DNA from: Camarhynchus parvulus
Lineage: Eukaryota; Chordata; Aves; Passeriformes; Thraupidae
Length of the DNA: 64,000 nucleotides
Reading direction: 5' to 3'
Assembly: GCF_901933205.1 (NCBI RefSeq)
Contig: NC_044572.1
Location: forward strand, 60,856,965 to 60,920,964
Below the pieces are notes generated by a model. It did not search any database. It saw only the letters and a program-made list of their open reading frames with translations, and was not told the DNA's origin. This document shows positions 13,701 through 26,100 of the stretch, piece after piece. A program made the position numbers and the translations under genes. How positions within the stretch are numbered: the first letter of the stretch is position 1; the number at the start of each line of letters is the position of its first letter.

Positions 13701-15769
13701 AAATGTAACTCTTGAAAGTAGACAGACTGCTTCTTTACAAAATGTAATACCACATATTTCCTTGCTTTCCTAGAATTCCACTGACAACTTTAAGCTTTTA
13801 GAGTAATGGGTTTCACCCTGTGAACACATGCCACAGAAGGCTGGGGGAGGCACTTCATAGAGCCCACTATATAGGCTGGAAACCTAAACATTTGGTTGCA
13901 TCATATAAAAGAAGCATATGCACAGCAGATCCATCTGACATTTTCACACTTATTTTAGAAAATCTCTTCAACTTCCTCATGATTTCAGTCTACATTTAGT
14001 TCATTACTAAGTCCTGCAATTGCAGAACTAAAATTAATCAGAATCCCATTTACTTTCTGAAGAGCACTCAAAAGTCTATGATTTTAAATTAATTTATGCA
14101 AAGAGAAAAGCTCTTGTCTTTGTAAGTATAATTCTAAGCCATATAAATCGAAAGCAAAGCTTTAAACCCGTAATGACCCCTTTTCCATCCAGTCTTAAAT
14201 GGAGTAATTAAGCAATAACTTCCATTCCATCTAAGTACATGCAGCAGTGATGGGTGTCTGCTTGCTGACTAAAGCCTGAAGCATTTAATTGACCTGTGGG
14301 AGCTGATTATTGCAAGTACAGTCATATGGCATAGAAGCTATCTACTTTTTGCTAGAAGAAATCTTTCAAAGTAATTAATAATTTTGGTAATTTAAAAAGA
14401 TTATGCATAACTATTCACTCTGAAGAGACTTAAGCTGTAGTCAGCAAGCCTGCCACAGATTTTTAAAGATAATAATATCTGTAGGTGTACTCATTTGGGT
14501 TGTAAATTTGACTCTTCTGAGTAATAGAACAAAAATGAGTCATTGGCCAAGGGCTCAGTTCAGAACTCAGGAATTATCTCTGGATTTGCCTGGAGAGACT
14601 GACAATAAGGAATCCCTCACTGACTTTGCTTCAATCTGATGTTTGCTATTTATATCCTTGTAGCAGTGCTTGGAAAAGTCCTAGGTAAATGAAATTGATA
14701 CAACTGAAAACAGAATGCATGCTGTTTCAGGTACCCTTCACAGCTGCACACAAGAACAGGCCAGTATTAGAACAGGCAGTCTTCTTGAAAATTGTCCTCC
14801 AAACTCATGAGACCACTGAGCCTACAGAAAGATTACAGTCTCCACAGATAATGCAACATAAATGCACTTTCCTTGGCCAACCTGCACTGCACACTCAAAG
14901 AGGATATAAACTGCTGGGGGGAAAAAATTGAAAAAAACTCTTCTACTAGAAAGTGACAGTGTGAGACAAGAAGGAATTTAGAAGACATTTGTTTGCAAGT
15001 TCTCCTCTGTCTAAAGAATAGAAAAATAAAGTCACTTGTACATATTGTGCCCATTCCTTGCTGTTAATAGATATTGCCTCTGGAGTACTGGGATCAAAAA
15101 GCAGATGAATATTTTCCTAGCATCTCAATGCCCAGGTGATGTCTTTAATGCCTCCTCAGCTAGACTTTTTAAAACTAAGACAAATTACCAAGTGTAAATA
15201 TCCAGTCACAATCATGGAGTGCTTAGCTGAAAAAGACCCAAAGGTCACTGAAAACCCAGTTCAGCAGTCCTCAAGGGATTGTGTATCCCTTGGTGGACCT
15301 TCAGATGGGTGTTGATCATAGTAAGCAGCTACTTAAGAGATAACACTGACCACCCAGACCTTGTGGAATTCAGACTATCAGAACTCATGCCTTACAAAAA
15401 GTGACCATGCACAATTTTAAAAAAGAAAGCTTAACAGGCAATTGTTTTCTTCTGATTAAAGACTGGGATGTGGGAAGGAGGGGTATGGTGGATTTATTTG
15501 TTGTTTTGCTGTTTGCTTTTTTAAAACATCTGTCAAAATTTAAGGGACAAGAGAAGACTCATAAGTACAATAAATACTCCTTGGTGAAGCACTTTATACA
15601 GTATAGCATAAATTACCATTGAATAAGATTTTGCATATATATATATATTTGGGACAAAAATACTATCACATCCTGGTAATAAAATGGGAATTGTTTCTAA
15701 GAAACAAACTGCAATATCTCAATTTGTTGGAAGCATCAGATGGAAAACTTCAGCTATCAGTTACACATC
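10703..15769. other. Anonymous DNA, no gene seen
   Basis: No long frames and no nameable repeats. The segment around 14.18-14.36 kb has TAATTA/TTAATTG cores and CATATG-type E-boxes in an evenly mixed composition, and is described in the findings as a possible conserved noncoding element. Confidence 0.5.
15635..15648. repeat. (AT)7 microsatellite
   Basis: Seven AT units, just upstream of the old CR1-like fragment. Confidence 0.85.
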
Positions 15770-16090
15770 CATCTTTATTTAATATATTCATACATGATCT
15801 GGAAAAGAGAGTAAGTAATACAGACTTGAAATCCATAAAGGAGATTAAAATGGAGAAGATATGGAAACACTGGTAAGAGAAAACAAATTGAACTACGTAT
15901 AGAAAAACAAGATTCTCATTCTGAAAATGTCAACTGATCTATTTGGAAATACATAATCTGAAACACAGATGCTCTCTGGGAAACTTGGAAAGCAACAATG
16001 CTGAAAAAGATTTTTGGGAGGACAGAACACTGGACATGAATTTGTAAAATGACACAGTAGTGGAAAATAACACAGACCTATATTATATTA
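15770..16090 (+). mobile_element. Highly degraded CR1-family LINE fragment (ORF2 3' part)
   Basis: Two patches in the same order and orientation match the reverse-transcriptase reading frame of CR1 LINEs. At about 15775-15815 the translation LFNIFIHDLEKR resembles the conserved 'LFNIFINDLDEG' segment before the catalytic FADD motif; the catalytic motif itself is not preserved. At about 15975-16070, GCTGAAAAAGATTTTTGGGA and then ACATGAATTTG followed by GACACAGTAGTGG follow the 'gaaaaagatttgggggtc... aacatgagtcagcagtgtg' region. Many indels and stops separate the patches, so the copy is dead and much older than the CR1 at 32 kb. Boundaries are approximate. Confidence 0.6.
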
Positions 16091-16099
16091 GAATAAATA

Positions 16100-18147
16100 G
16101 ACATAGTATTTATATCATGAGTGTGGCACTAAGCCATTGAGCTTAAGCATTCCTTCAGGGCCTTGGAAATAAAGAGTTTATTTTTTTACTCGGAAAACTG
16201 TAAGTACTATGTCATTCCCCTTCCTTTGTTTTTGAACGCTTTACTAAATTAAACCTACACTAAACTAGAAATCCCTGCAATTTTCTAAGGCTGGTTTTGC
16301 CAATACTGAAGAGAGCAAAACGCACAGACAAATGGCCAATCAGATGTGAGCAATGTTCTGCTTTGTGGTCACTGGACCTGAGCTAAGGCTTTCCCTTCCA
16401 GAAGTTGAATTCTAAAAAGATTTGGGAATTCTGAGAAAAAAATTGACACTGGAAATCTGGAGCTGGCAAGTAAAGAGGCGAGATCACAAGGCTGACAAAG
16501 ACAAGGAGAAAAGAATAACAAGAAGCAATGAGGCAGTGCAGCACCTCAGGAAGATATGGTCAGGTAAAACCACTTGACAAGGAACCTCAGTATGGGTCAG
16601 TTAAAACCGCAACAATCAAAATACTAGGAAAAAAGTCCTGTGCCACATGAATCTTTATTATTCATCACATAAATAGAATTCTTTTCAACTTTTCTTAGTC
16701 TTGTTTAGTTTGAATATGAATGACATTTTAAAAACGTAAATATTTCTCAGCATGCATTTGAAATTGGATTGTCATATTTTAAAGGAAAATATTTTTATTT
16801 TCTCTCCTCCATCCCATCAACTTCAGATGTTGCTCGGTAGCTGAAGCCTGTCTACCATTATTTTCACTTGTATTAGTGGTTTGCTTGGCTTGTTTTTTTT
16901 TTTTTTTTTAATCGAAGTAACTTTTTCACAGTTAAGGAATCCTAGATGCAATTGTTTCATCCCCATTTCAGTTTGTGTAATAGTGGAGTGAATTTTGCAG
17001 TTTGTTATCTAATCTCCGTAGCACCACTTAAGTATAAGTGATCAGGAAAAGGCCTCAGAATTCTGTCTGTAAGAAAACTGGCCAAGACTGTTTTACCTAG
17101 CACTAATTTTTACCTCCTTGACTGCAAGAGTTTATTATAAAAAGAATCAAATAAACTGAGTACATTTCTCAGAAATCCACTCAGGTGAGAAATGGATGCT
17201 TAATCCCGACACATTTTGACCTCCCTTGATCAAGTTCACAATTTATGTGGAGTGGGAACTGTCAAAACCACCCCCATGCTAATTATGTAAAAATAATAAG
17301 TGATACCTTTTTCACCTTATATATAGAAAGAATTTGGGCAAGGATAAAGCAGCAATGAGATGGGAAGTCAGCATGTTCTCATCTTTACTGACTGACCCTT
17401 TAACACCAGTGCTTCTCTTTTAACTGTGTTCTCACAGAACTCAGCACAAATGAGGCCAGCTCTTCGTTTGCATTACACATGCAGTTTTTCAGGCAGTACT
17501 GGTTCATATTCTCTGATGTGTTATGAACTTACTTTTGGATGACAGGAGCTTTATAAGATGTCCATCAACCAAACTACTCCAACTTTTAGATCATATATTC
17601 CTTCAGCTGCTCAGATCATAATGAGAAGTAATGAAGGAAATACATATTCTGGTATTTCTAATGCTAATTTGCTCATTGGCAGCTGCAAAAGTCAACCTTC
17701 TAGATTCTGGGGGCAAAGTGAAGATCCAATCTAACATCTTCCTCTCTGACATCAGCCATCTCTCAGACAAGAAGAAGTTTAAGCTGTCTAGCAGCTAGAA
17801 CTCAGTTTGGATTCACTGAAACCTTACTGGAAATATTTGCAAGAGTCACCTTCGGCACAAAATCCTCTGTCCCGGCTGACAACCCAGCTGTATCCCTAAG
17901 ATATACATCTGTGTACTTTAGGGAGTAACTAACAGTAATCTTAACTTGGCAAAAGACTGCAGTCACTCTTGGAAAGCTACTTAAGCCACAATTGCCTCTG
18001 TTTACTCTTGCCAACTCGGCAGTCACAAACTGTCCTCTAGCCCAGATGACAAATAAATAAAGGAATATTTTGGAACTTGTGCCTAGCTTGCAATTCAAAT
18101 ATCTAAAAAAGCATTAGCACTAGCACCAATACTACACTGCCATTCAT
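16100..18147. other. Anonymous DNA, no gene seen
   Basis: Contains a T17 run at 16893-16909. The minus-strand open frame at 17802-18098 (98 codons) has no domain and no clear splice borders. Nothing else was recognised. Confidence 0.5.
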
Positions 18148-18292
18148 GTCATTTTACAGATGGAGAGACTAAGTTGAGAATAAATACCTAAAATTTAAGA
18201 AAGCCCAGATACAGCTTCCCAGGCTTTTGACACCATAGGTGTGCTAAGCCCAGGCAATCTCTGCATCCAAGGATGCTTGCTCTGTAGTGAAT
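18148..18292 (-). mobile_element. MIR-like ancient SINE fragment, reverse orientation
   Basis: Read on the plus strand, CATTTTACAGATGGAGAGAC matches the reverse complement of the MIR core ('cattttacagatgaggaaac'). About 95 bases later AGCCCAGGCAATCTCTGCATCC matches 'acccaggcagtctggctcc', and GCTTGCTCTGTAGTGA resembles 'gtgctcttaaccacta' at the tRNA-derived end. The order and spacing of the three blocks fit one element, which is why I accept it despite divergence. It is an inactive amniote-age relic. Confidence 0.6.
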
Positions 18293-18299
18293 GTGCCCA

Positions 18300-19970
18300 A
18301 CAGAATTGTACAGTAGCTTGCCATCCTGAAATATTGAACAATTTCTGTGTCTCACTACCCAAAACCTGTATCCCAACAAGCCTTTCTAGAGATAAACAAT
18401 GAAGTTATTTTCTGCCTTTTAAAATGGTCCTTTTAGACTATTTAATCTCAAACTACAGTGACTAGAAATATTTTTAGAATATGTAAATTGTACTAAAAAA
18501 AACCACTTACTTTGAAGGCACTGGAAAAAAATCCCACTTTGAAGTAGAAAGAGACATGGCAACAAAAATACCCCCAAATCTTAGCAGTGCTTGATTTCTC
18601 TCTTAATTACATTTCTGAGTGATCAAACCAACATATAACTTCAGGGAGTCTATCTGAAAGCAAAGATCATGTAGCCTCAGCAATGAACCCAAAAGAAATC
18701 TTTTTATTTCTTTATTCATACCCTTGCATTTCGGTTCAATTTGTGCCTAAACAAGACGTGTCCCTGTCAGTTTATGTTCACAGTTCACCCTCATCTTTAA
18801 CCTTAAATCTAAGCAGAGCTGATAACCTCTCTTTCAAGTCAACATGTATTTTGTTGGATTGATCCAACCCCTCTGCCTTTAATAGAACTCAGCAGCAGCT
18901 GGTTTCAAACTGCTTGAAACCTTGGAGATCAAAGTTTGATGAACTCCTGTCATTCTCCCAAAGAATTAAGATCTGTGAAGTACCTCCTTAGGCTTGGATT
19001 TCAGAAATACAGCAAGTGAAATGAAGAGAAGCTGTTTATTAGAGAACCATGCCAAGCATATTCACACTGCTGGAAGAGGTACTTTCAATTAAAACAAATA
19101 GATACTTTCAACAAAGCTGTACAGGCATCCTCACAACAAATTAATTTGCTAGAGTTTGCAAGGCAACTGGATCCTCCAGAGATAATATTGATAGAAATTG
19201 CTCACTACTAATAGTTAACATACAGACAATATGGCTGTGCAGAATAACGTGATATCCTGGATTAGATTCAGATTTTACATATATATGTGAATTGCTCTTT
19301 TCCCTTTCCAAACTACCACTCAGTATGTGGAAAACTGACATACTGGCATAAACCACATGCAATAATCTGGGATTTCTCTTGTCAGCCAGATGCTATTTAT
19401 CATGTTACCTTTCAGCAGTGCTCAAGATACCACAGAGTAGTTTTATTAATAATCATTAGGTTGCCCTTCATCATCCTATAGGAAACACCTACTACCTGTT
19501 TTGATTGCAACCTACCTAACCAAAAAGCATGACTGGCCAGGACCTGAAGAAGTCTGATGAAATAAAGAGTGAAGCAAGACCACAACAAAATTATTTCAAG
19601 AAAAAAAATCATATATCGAAACTCTGCAAATTCCCATTTTTCATATTGGATGCTTTGAAGTCAGGGTAGACATCTGCATTTGTGTGTTCAACTAGCAAAG
19701 AAGGTATTTCATACTTGTTTTTGCTTTTAAATGAAAAGATACTTTCCTTTAACCCCAAAGTTCAGAAATTTTCTTACTCCACCTTTTGCTGTATGATGAC
19801 AAATGCAGTTCTTATAGATTTACTGAGGTCCTAGGTGATATATTACAAAACCTAATTAAGATACATAGAAAGCAATGTTAGATTTGCATTTTTCAAATGT
19901 CAGATTTATAAATTGCCATTTTTACAAATGCAAAATATTTTTCTTTTCAGCTACATTCTTCTCTGAACTG
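18300..19970. other. Anonymous DNA, no gene seen
   Basis: A 16-bp perfect interrupted palindrome, GTTGGATTGATCCAAC, lies at 18853-18868. Otherwise nothing was recognised. Confidence 0.5.
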
Positions 19971-20060
19971 ACATGTATGTGTGTGTGTGTACCACTGATC
20001 ATAATTTGAATTTGCTGTGCCATATACACACACACACACACAAATACATACACAGACATG
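19971..20060. repeat. (GT)n ... (CA)n inverted microsatellite pair
   Basis: A GT tract at 19977-19990 is followed, 34 bases later, by a CA tract at 20025-20042. The flanks also pair: ACATGTATGT on the left with ACATACACAGACATG on the right. The whole is therefore an imperfect inverted repeat with a long stem and a loop of about 35-45 nt rather than two unrelated microsatellites. Confidence 0.85.
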
Positions 20061-21881
20061 CACTCTAAATCCCACCCTGAATGTGTAATTCTTCCATCAT
20101 CACCATTTATTTATCATACAGTCCTGTAAGACCAATCTCTTGTCAAGATAATTCACATGCCATATACAATCTCCAGTGACAGAAAAAAACCAAAAACCAC
20201 CCTAAGAAAACAAACAAAAAGGCAGCAAAAGCACATTATCCTTTAAGGATCAAAAGCTGCAAGAAAGGAGAACAACTGCATCAGGATTTTTGTGTAAGCT
20301 TTACTCAGGGTCCTTCTGCCCCTCCTGCATGCTGTGCAAATTCAGTCACCTTAACACAGGAATGGAGCTGCTAGATGAGACTCAACAGCGTGTGTGAAAC
20401 ACAAATTCCCTCTTCCAGCCCAGGGGGTTTTTACAAAAAGCCTGTACACACACATCAGCGGACTTCTCATCCTCCAGATATTTCTCCTCCATGCAACAAA
20501 CACAACTAATAAGTTAGAGCCAGGAAATTGAACATCTGCAAAAACACCCATCATTCATAAACACAACGCCTGATGTGTTGGCTGTGCTGCTCACAGATCA
20601 GACAACAATCAGTGATAAAGTGGATTTAGGTAGAAATTTAACTTTTTCAGTTAAAGAAATAGAGCATATGCTGTGGGACACCAGGTCCTGGTATTCTTTA
20701 CATGATATCTAATGAGTTATATTGGTTTATTGCTGGTTTATTTTTTGTGCTGCTAGCAAGCTATGCTTTGACTAACTTTTTCAATTGGCTTCCTTACTAA
20801 GGATCCTTAATAGATAAAAAGCAGCAAAAGCAAATCTCACCTTGGCAGCAAACAATTTAGAGCTCTGGATTCTCTACTCAAACAAAAAACAATGAAATCC
20901 TCATTCAGAATATCAGATAATTCTGAATATTAGAAGTTACCACCTGTACTTTTTTTTGGTTTGGTGTTTGATACTCTTCAAATTTTCACAGTATAAGACC
21001 GCAAAGTTTAATTTTAATGAATGTAGAAAAAAGGAATTATTACTATATGTCAAATTTACTTAGCTACTTTTTAGAGTGATACACATTTAACTGTGAAATG
21101 CACTCTTCCTCAGTGTTCTCACCTCCATTTATTTAAGGTTACAGAGTCCTAGAATTAATAAACAAAACATATTACATTTGTTAAATTATTTTCTATAATG
21201 CACTTCCTGAACTGATGATGTCTAAGTTGTCCAAATAGCAAACAGAAGGAAACAAATCTCTGGCAGCTCTGAAACTGCTATACCAATGGAATATCCAGTC
21301 AGATTGTGGTAAGAGAACCTCCAATGTTAAACTCTGAACTTGGATCTCTGACTTGAAGTCCAACTTCATCATGCAGCAAATGAAGAGGCGAATTGAAATA
21401 TGAACTTTTTTTTTATTTGCTGAACACATAAGCTCAATATCTTTGTAAATCAGACTCTGCAGTCATACTGTATACTGTCAGACAAATTTTAAAGTACTTA
21501 TTTTGATTCTTCTTTCTAAATAAAATATTAATTTCCTATATTAGGCAGATAACTAACATACAGCAGGGCCTGTTACAGATATCACTCATAGGAAGACTCC
21601 CTTTATCAATGTTAGTAAGATCAACACTACACATTTCTAAATCAATCTATGCTGAAGAACAAACTCATTCAGCTCTTAGTTATTTTTAGGACAAAAATTT
21701 TACAAAAAAAATTTATGACAAAAATCACAAAACATTGGTCAACAAACAACATGGTTGTAATAGTCTCAGCAGTATATTTTGAAACTTCAAATTCAGCCAT
21801 GCTGCCCCCATTTGCAAACCCAAGAATATCTTGGTAAATCCCTGAAGCCACAGGTTATTGAAATCTAGAGAAGTGTATTAG
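20061..21881. other. Anonymous DNA with two weak exon-like blocks
   Basis: On the minus strand, 20841-20873 (33 nt, ending AAG before gtgaga) and 21123-21148 (26 nt, preceded by ttgtttattaattctag) are open between AG and GT. They are very short, so open frames are expected by chance. I do not call them exons. Confidence 0.4.
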
Positions 21882-22065
21882 GTCTGGCTGAGCTGGAGCT
21901 CATTTTCCTTCAGCAGCCCTCACAGTGTTGTGCTTTGCATTGGTAGCTGGAAAGGTGCTGATAACACTCCGGTGTTTTGGCTACTTCTGGGCGGGGCTGG
22001 CACAGCATCAGCGCTGCCTCTCTAAGATTCCCTCCACATCAAGGAGCTGGGAGTGGGCAAGATCC
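21882..22065 (+). mobile_element. Avian ERVL-type LTR remnant (5' part)
   Basis: From TCTGGCTGAGCTGGAGCTCA to GGAGCTGGGAGTGGGCAAGA the sequence follows a long terminal repeat common in bird genomes. Successive blocks are recognisable in order: a 'ggctgggatggagtta' start, 'gtgctgtgctttg', 'gaaaggtgctgataacac', 'ggtgttttggctact', 'gctggcacagcatca', and 'ggagctgggagtgggcaaga'. The match stops at about 22065, so the 3' part of the LTR, including the expected polyadenylation region, is missing, and I see no internal retroviral sequence on either side. It is a truncated, non-coding fossil. Family assignment is from memory and the exact subfamily is not given. Confidence 0.7.
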
Positions 22066-22929
22066 ATCCACTACAAGAAGTCACCTGTTATGGACTATCT
22101 GAGACCCAACATATCACAGTATTTCACAGGCAAAAAACACAGACATGCTGTTGGTGTGGGGATGCAGAGCAGTTTAACACTTTCTGAGGCATGGCAGAGC
22201 CTTGCAGAGCCAGTATTCAGGATGCAAGCTTCCTAAAGAGCCAGTGGAAGGAGGATAAGTTGGGGTCTGAAGAACTCCAACTTAAGAAAATGTCTGAAGA
22301 ACAGTGGCAACTTATGATCTTAGCAAACGCTTGAATGTATTTATGTCTTTATGTTCCAGGACAATTTTATAGTAGAAGACCTTAAAATGGAGAGGATTAT
22401 ACTGTTAAAACTGGGCATGAGCATACAGACAAATTCTGTACAAATGCAAATTACAGTATTTTTTTAAAAAGCATGTATTTTTCATCACATTATAAAGCTA
22501 CAACAGTAGAGAACTGCAGCACTTGATTCCCACTGCTGAATCTCAGCCTGAAGTAGGACTGTATGACAACACAGACACAACAATTAATATCACCAGGAAA
22601 AATAAAACAGGCAGAATAGGCAAGAGAGTAAAACTGAACACTTTAGAATTGAGAATCCTGTGACTGGATTCCTCACCTCCCCATCTCACACACATTTGCC
22701 AAGGTTCTCTGTAGCTTTGTGCACATGTGCAAAAAAGTTTTTATCATCCAGAGGAAACCACTATGTAAACCTGTGTGTGGAGAGACAGGAAATAATAATG
22801 GCCCACACCTATCAATGCCATAAAGTTTCATGCCATTACTCTTTGGAACATTTTAGTAAAGGAGAAAAGACGGGCAAGAGCCACCCATCATGTGAGAAGT
22901 CAGCAGGTTTGAGAAACCCAGCCAGTGTG
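22066..22929. other. Anonymous DNA next to the LTR remnant
   Basis: The + frame at 21925-22236 runs through the LTR and is not a gene. Nothing else was recognised. Confidence 0.5.
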
Positions 22930-23100
22930 TGAGTGCCTGAGAAGGGGAGGCACTGCTGCCAGGCTGCCCCAGAGGCTCCCCAGGCCTGCAGCTCCCTGGC
23001 TTTGCTGCCTGAACGCCACCTGTTTGATGGTCCCCCCCAGCTCCCATGTGATGCAGGGGTAGCATATCGGATCACTGCAGATGCTGGGAGCTGAAGGCAA
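22930..23100. other. GC-rich patch in AT-rich surroundings
   Basis: This stretch is clearly richer in G+C than its neighbours, with many CCTGCAG/CAGCTCC-type words and a C7 run (TCCCCCCC). Three overlapping minus-strand frames are open across it, which is what GC-rich DNA gives because stops are AT-rich. No domain is visible. It could be a remnant of an unrecognised retroelement or a regulatory patch. Confidence 0.5.
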
Positions 23101-26100
23101 CAGAAAGAAAAGCTTTGACGTTCTGTCATGGAGATGACAGGACAAAATGGCCTGCAATAAACAACAGTTTGAGCAGGATAATTTGATGCATTGAGTTCTT
23201 AAGCTTTTCCAGACGCTGAACTTCGCTTGGGATGTGAGATAAGGGGACTGCAATTACTTCACTGAATAGAGTGTGGTTGTGTGAAACCAAGGAAAAGGAA
23301 CCTTTTCCTGAATGCAGAAGAAATAATCCACATGCTCTCTTTTATTTTTTTAAGCCCTTTTTCCAGCAATCAGCTTTTAAGAGGATTCGTGCGCAGGTCA
23401 TATACTCTGCAGACTGAAACAATCAATGTTTCTAATCAATTTTTAGTAATTTTATTTTACCATTGTTGCATTGTCACTGCAAAACAAAACAAAAAATTAA
23501 AGCCCAATAAAAACCAGCAAGCCTACATAAAACCATCTTTTCATCCTCCATCCTCCAGCAATCAGATTTACAAAAGTAGCTTTCTAACTGCTGCATATGT
23601 TTTTAAATCTGTGTAAAGCCCCAGTTTCATACATCATTGTGGCAGTTCAGCATCTCTGTGCTCACAAAAGAATATATGAGCAGTGTTATGTTTCTCTGGA
23701 AATTGGCCCCTATTACTGGCACATAGGCAGACTCGCAAGAGAACCACGCTGCTGGAGTACTTTCCATAAATAACAAGTTGTTAACCCACGCCTGTTGGGT
23801 CCAGTCCATCCTTTCTAAGCAGTTATTTAATGATATTCCACATGCAGGGGAGCTGTGGGTAAACATGCATGGAAACTGTCTCTCTGCAATCCAAATGACA
23901 GAAGAATTGTGAACCCCAGATTTACATCACACTTGAAAAAATAATGAGCAACACGGGTAATTTTAGAGCTGAAAAAAGATTTTTTTTGCAAGTCCAATGG
24001 GATTGTATACACTCCTGCAAATAAATACCCAATAGGCAAGGATCATCTATTGAATATTTGGACTGACCTTTGTGTACTGCACTTGATATCTAGAATAGTT
24101 ACTGATGTTTGAATTTTCTCTTGTGATACAGAAAGTTAAAGACAATTTCCTTCTTATTCAACATACTGATTTTAATAATACTGCTTATACCATAGTGTGC
24201 ATTTAATCTCAAAGACTCTTCATATATTCTAAGAAAAAATTAAAATCATGCAGTGCAAACCAGTGTTATCACACCTATCCTCTAAAGAGGCATATAAAAT
24301 GTTTAAACTTATATCATCATAAAGCAAGACAAAAAAAGAGACAAACCACTTTAATGAATTCAGCAAAATACAACTGACACCAGCTGTTGCCTAAGTGGCC
24401 AGACTTGGAACATAAATTCCTTGCAGGAAGTTTTGCAGGAGCAGGTAAATGACAATTTAAATCTCCCTTCCACATTATAAACACCACAGCACCGTCACAA
24501 GAAACAGCTCTGTCTGCAGAACATTGTCATTAGTATATTGGCTTTCATTAGAGGCCATAGTAGCTAAACTCTTACCTGAGTTTAGAAAGTTGGAAATTGG
24601 TAAAATCAAAATTCACAGCTGCATCTTGAATACACAGACTCCTACCTTTCTGATGATTATTAAATATTTGGCAATAAACGTTAAACTTAATTGACAGGAC
24701 AATATAATAAATTAATTGGTAATATGTTTTTCAGCATATATTTATAATTATTAATAACCCACAACTCCTAGTCCCAATTCTCCCTGAAGAAAGACCCCCT
24801 TGTTATTCACTCTTTGCCGAAGAAGCTTGCCAGAATTTTCAAATTTCAGCACTTGCTTTAAGGTCAAAGCCAGTATCCTAAGGGAAATAAAATATTTCAG
24901 AGCACTCTGAGAAAAATGGTATTTGAAAATAAATTTTACACTTCATTTGTCAGGAACATCTTGAGGTGTTGTCAACACAAGAAGAATAATTTTCTAGAAA
25001 TGTTTCTTTCATCACTTTAGTTCCAAATTTCCAGGGATGGAGAAATTACTCATAAGATTAATATTCTAGCTAAGGCTATGTCCCTTCCTACTTATCACTG
25101 AAGGAGAAGAACAGGGTCTGCTTTCTATATGGAACGTATACATTCCCACATTTCCCTTTCAGTAACTGCTTGCAAATAAAGTTTTAGTGTGATTATGCAA
25201 AATGGTAAACCATTTAATTTTTTTAATGTATTCCTTGTACTTTTTATAAATAGTGAAAAATAAACAAAACCCTTCATATATACTACAGGTAGTATATAGA
25301 TATATATATAAAATAGATAAAGAGATAAGAAACATGGCTACAGCACCCCCATCAGAGACCTAATATTTTACTTGAGTGGTCCAATGCCAACCTTCAAAAT
25401 TTATATAGTATATTCAAACTTAGGTATTGAGAAATATTTTAGAGCTTTTTAAAGAGACAATTATTCTTAAACAGCTGCTTAAATTAATTTTTTTTAATAC
25501 AAAGAACAGCTGGATATAAACAGATTGAAGAAAATGTTACTTTTACCACTTCATAAAACACACGGCTCTCAGAGACTGCTTGGTTACCTAAAACTGCTTA
25601 ATTGTACTAGGAAGCCAAAATCAAATACTCAAAAGTTACTTAATTCACACTATGAATACTACTTCAGGGTAGAATTAGAATGACAGAGTCATTTAGGATT
25701 TTCTGCTGAGAATTTTCTCTTCCCTAGGTCAAAACAGCAGCAGAGATAAATGGTGCTGAGTGCTATTAAGATTTTTATTTGCTAAGCATTAAAGACCTTA
25801 TTTAGATATCACTGAAGTTTCACAGATGAATAAAAACATCATCTCATTTTCTGCCAACTCAGCAGTCAAACGTTTTCTTACTTCTGAATGACTGATTCCC
25901 TGTCAAATGCCCTTGTGACTCACTTTTATTTTTGTAAGGAAATAAATACCATTTATGAACTTACTTTTAAAGAACTCATTTGTGACTGAACTTTACATTC
26001 TCTTTAATTTATAAAATACTACTTCATGCATATGCAAATAAATTCTGGCTGTAAGAGAGGTTTCTGCTCTGAGGCAGTGAGCTAAGGCACTTCTGTAAGG

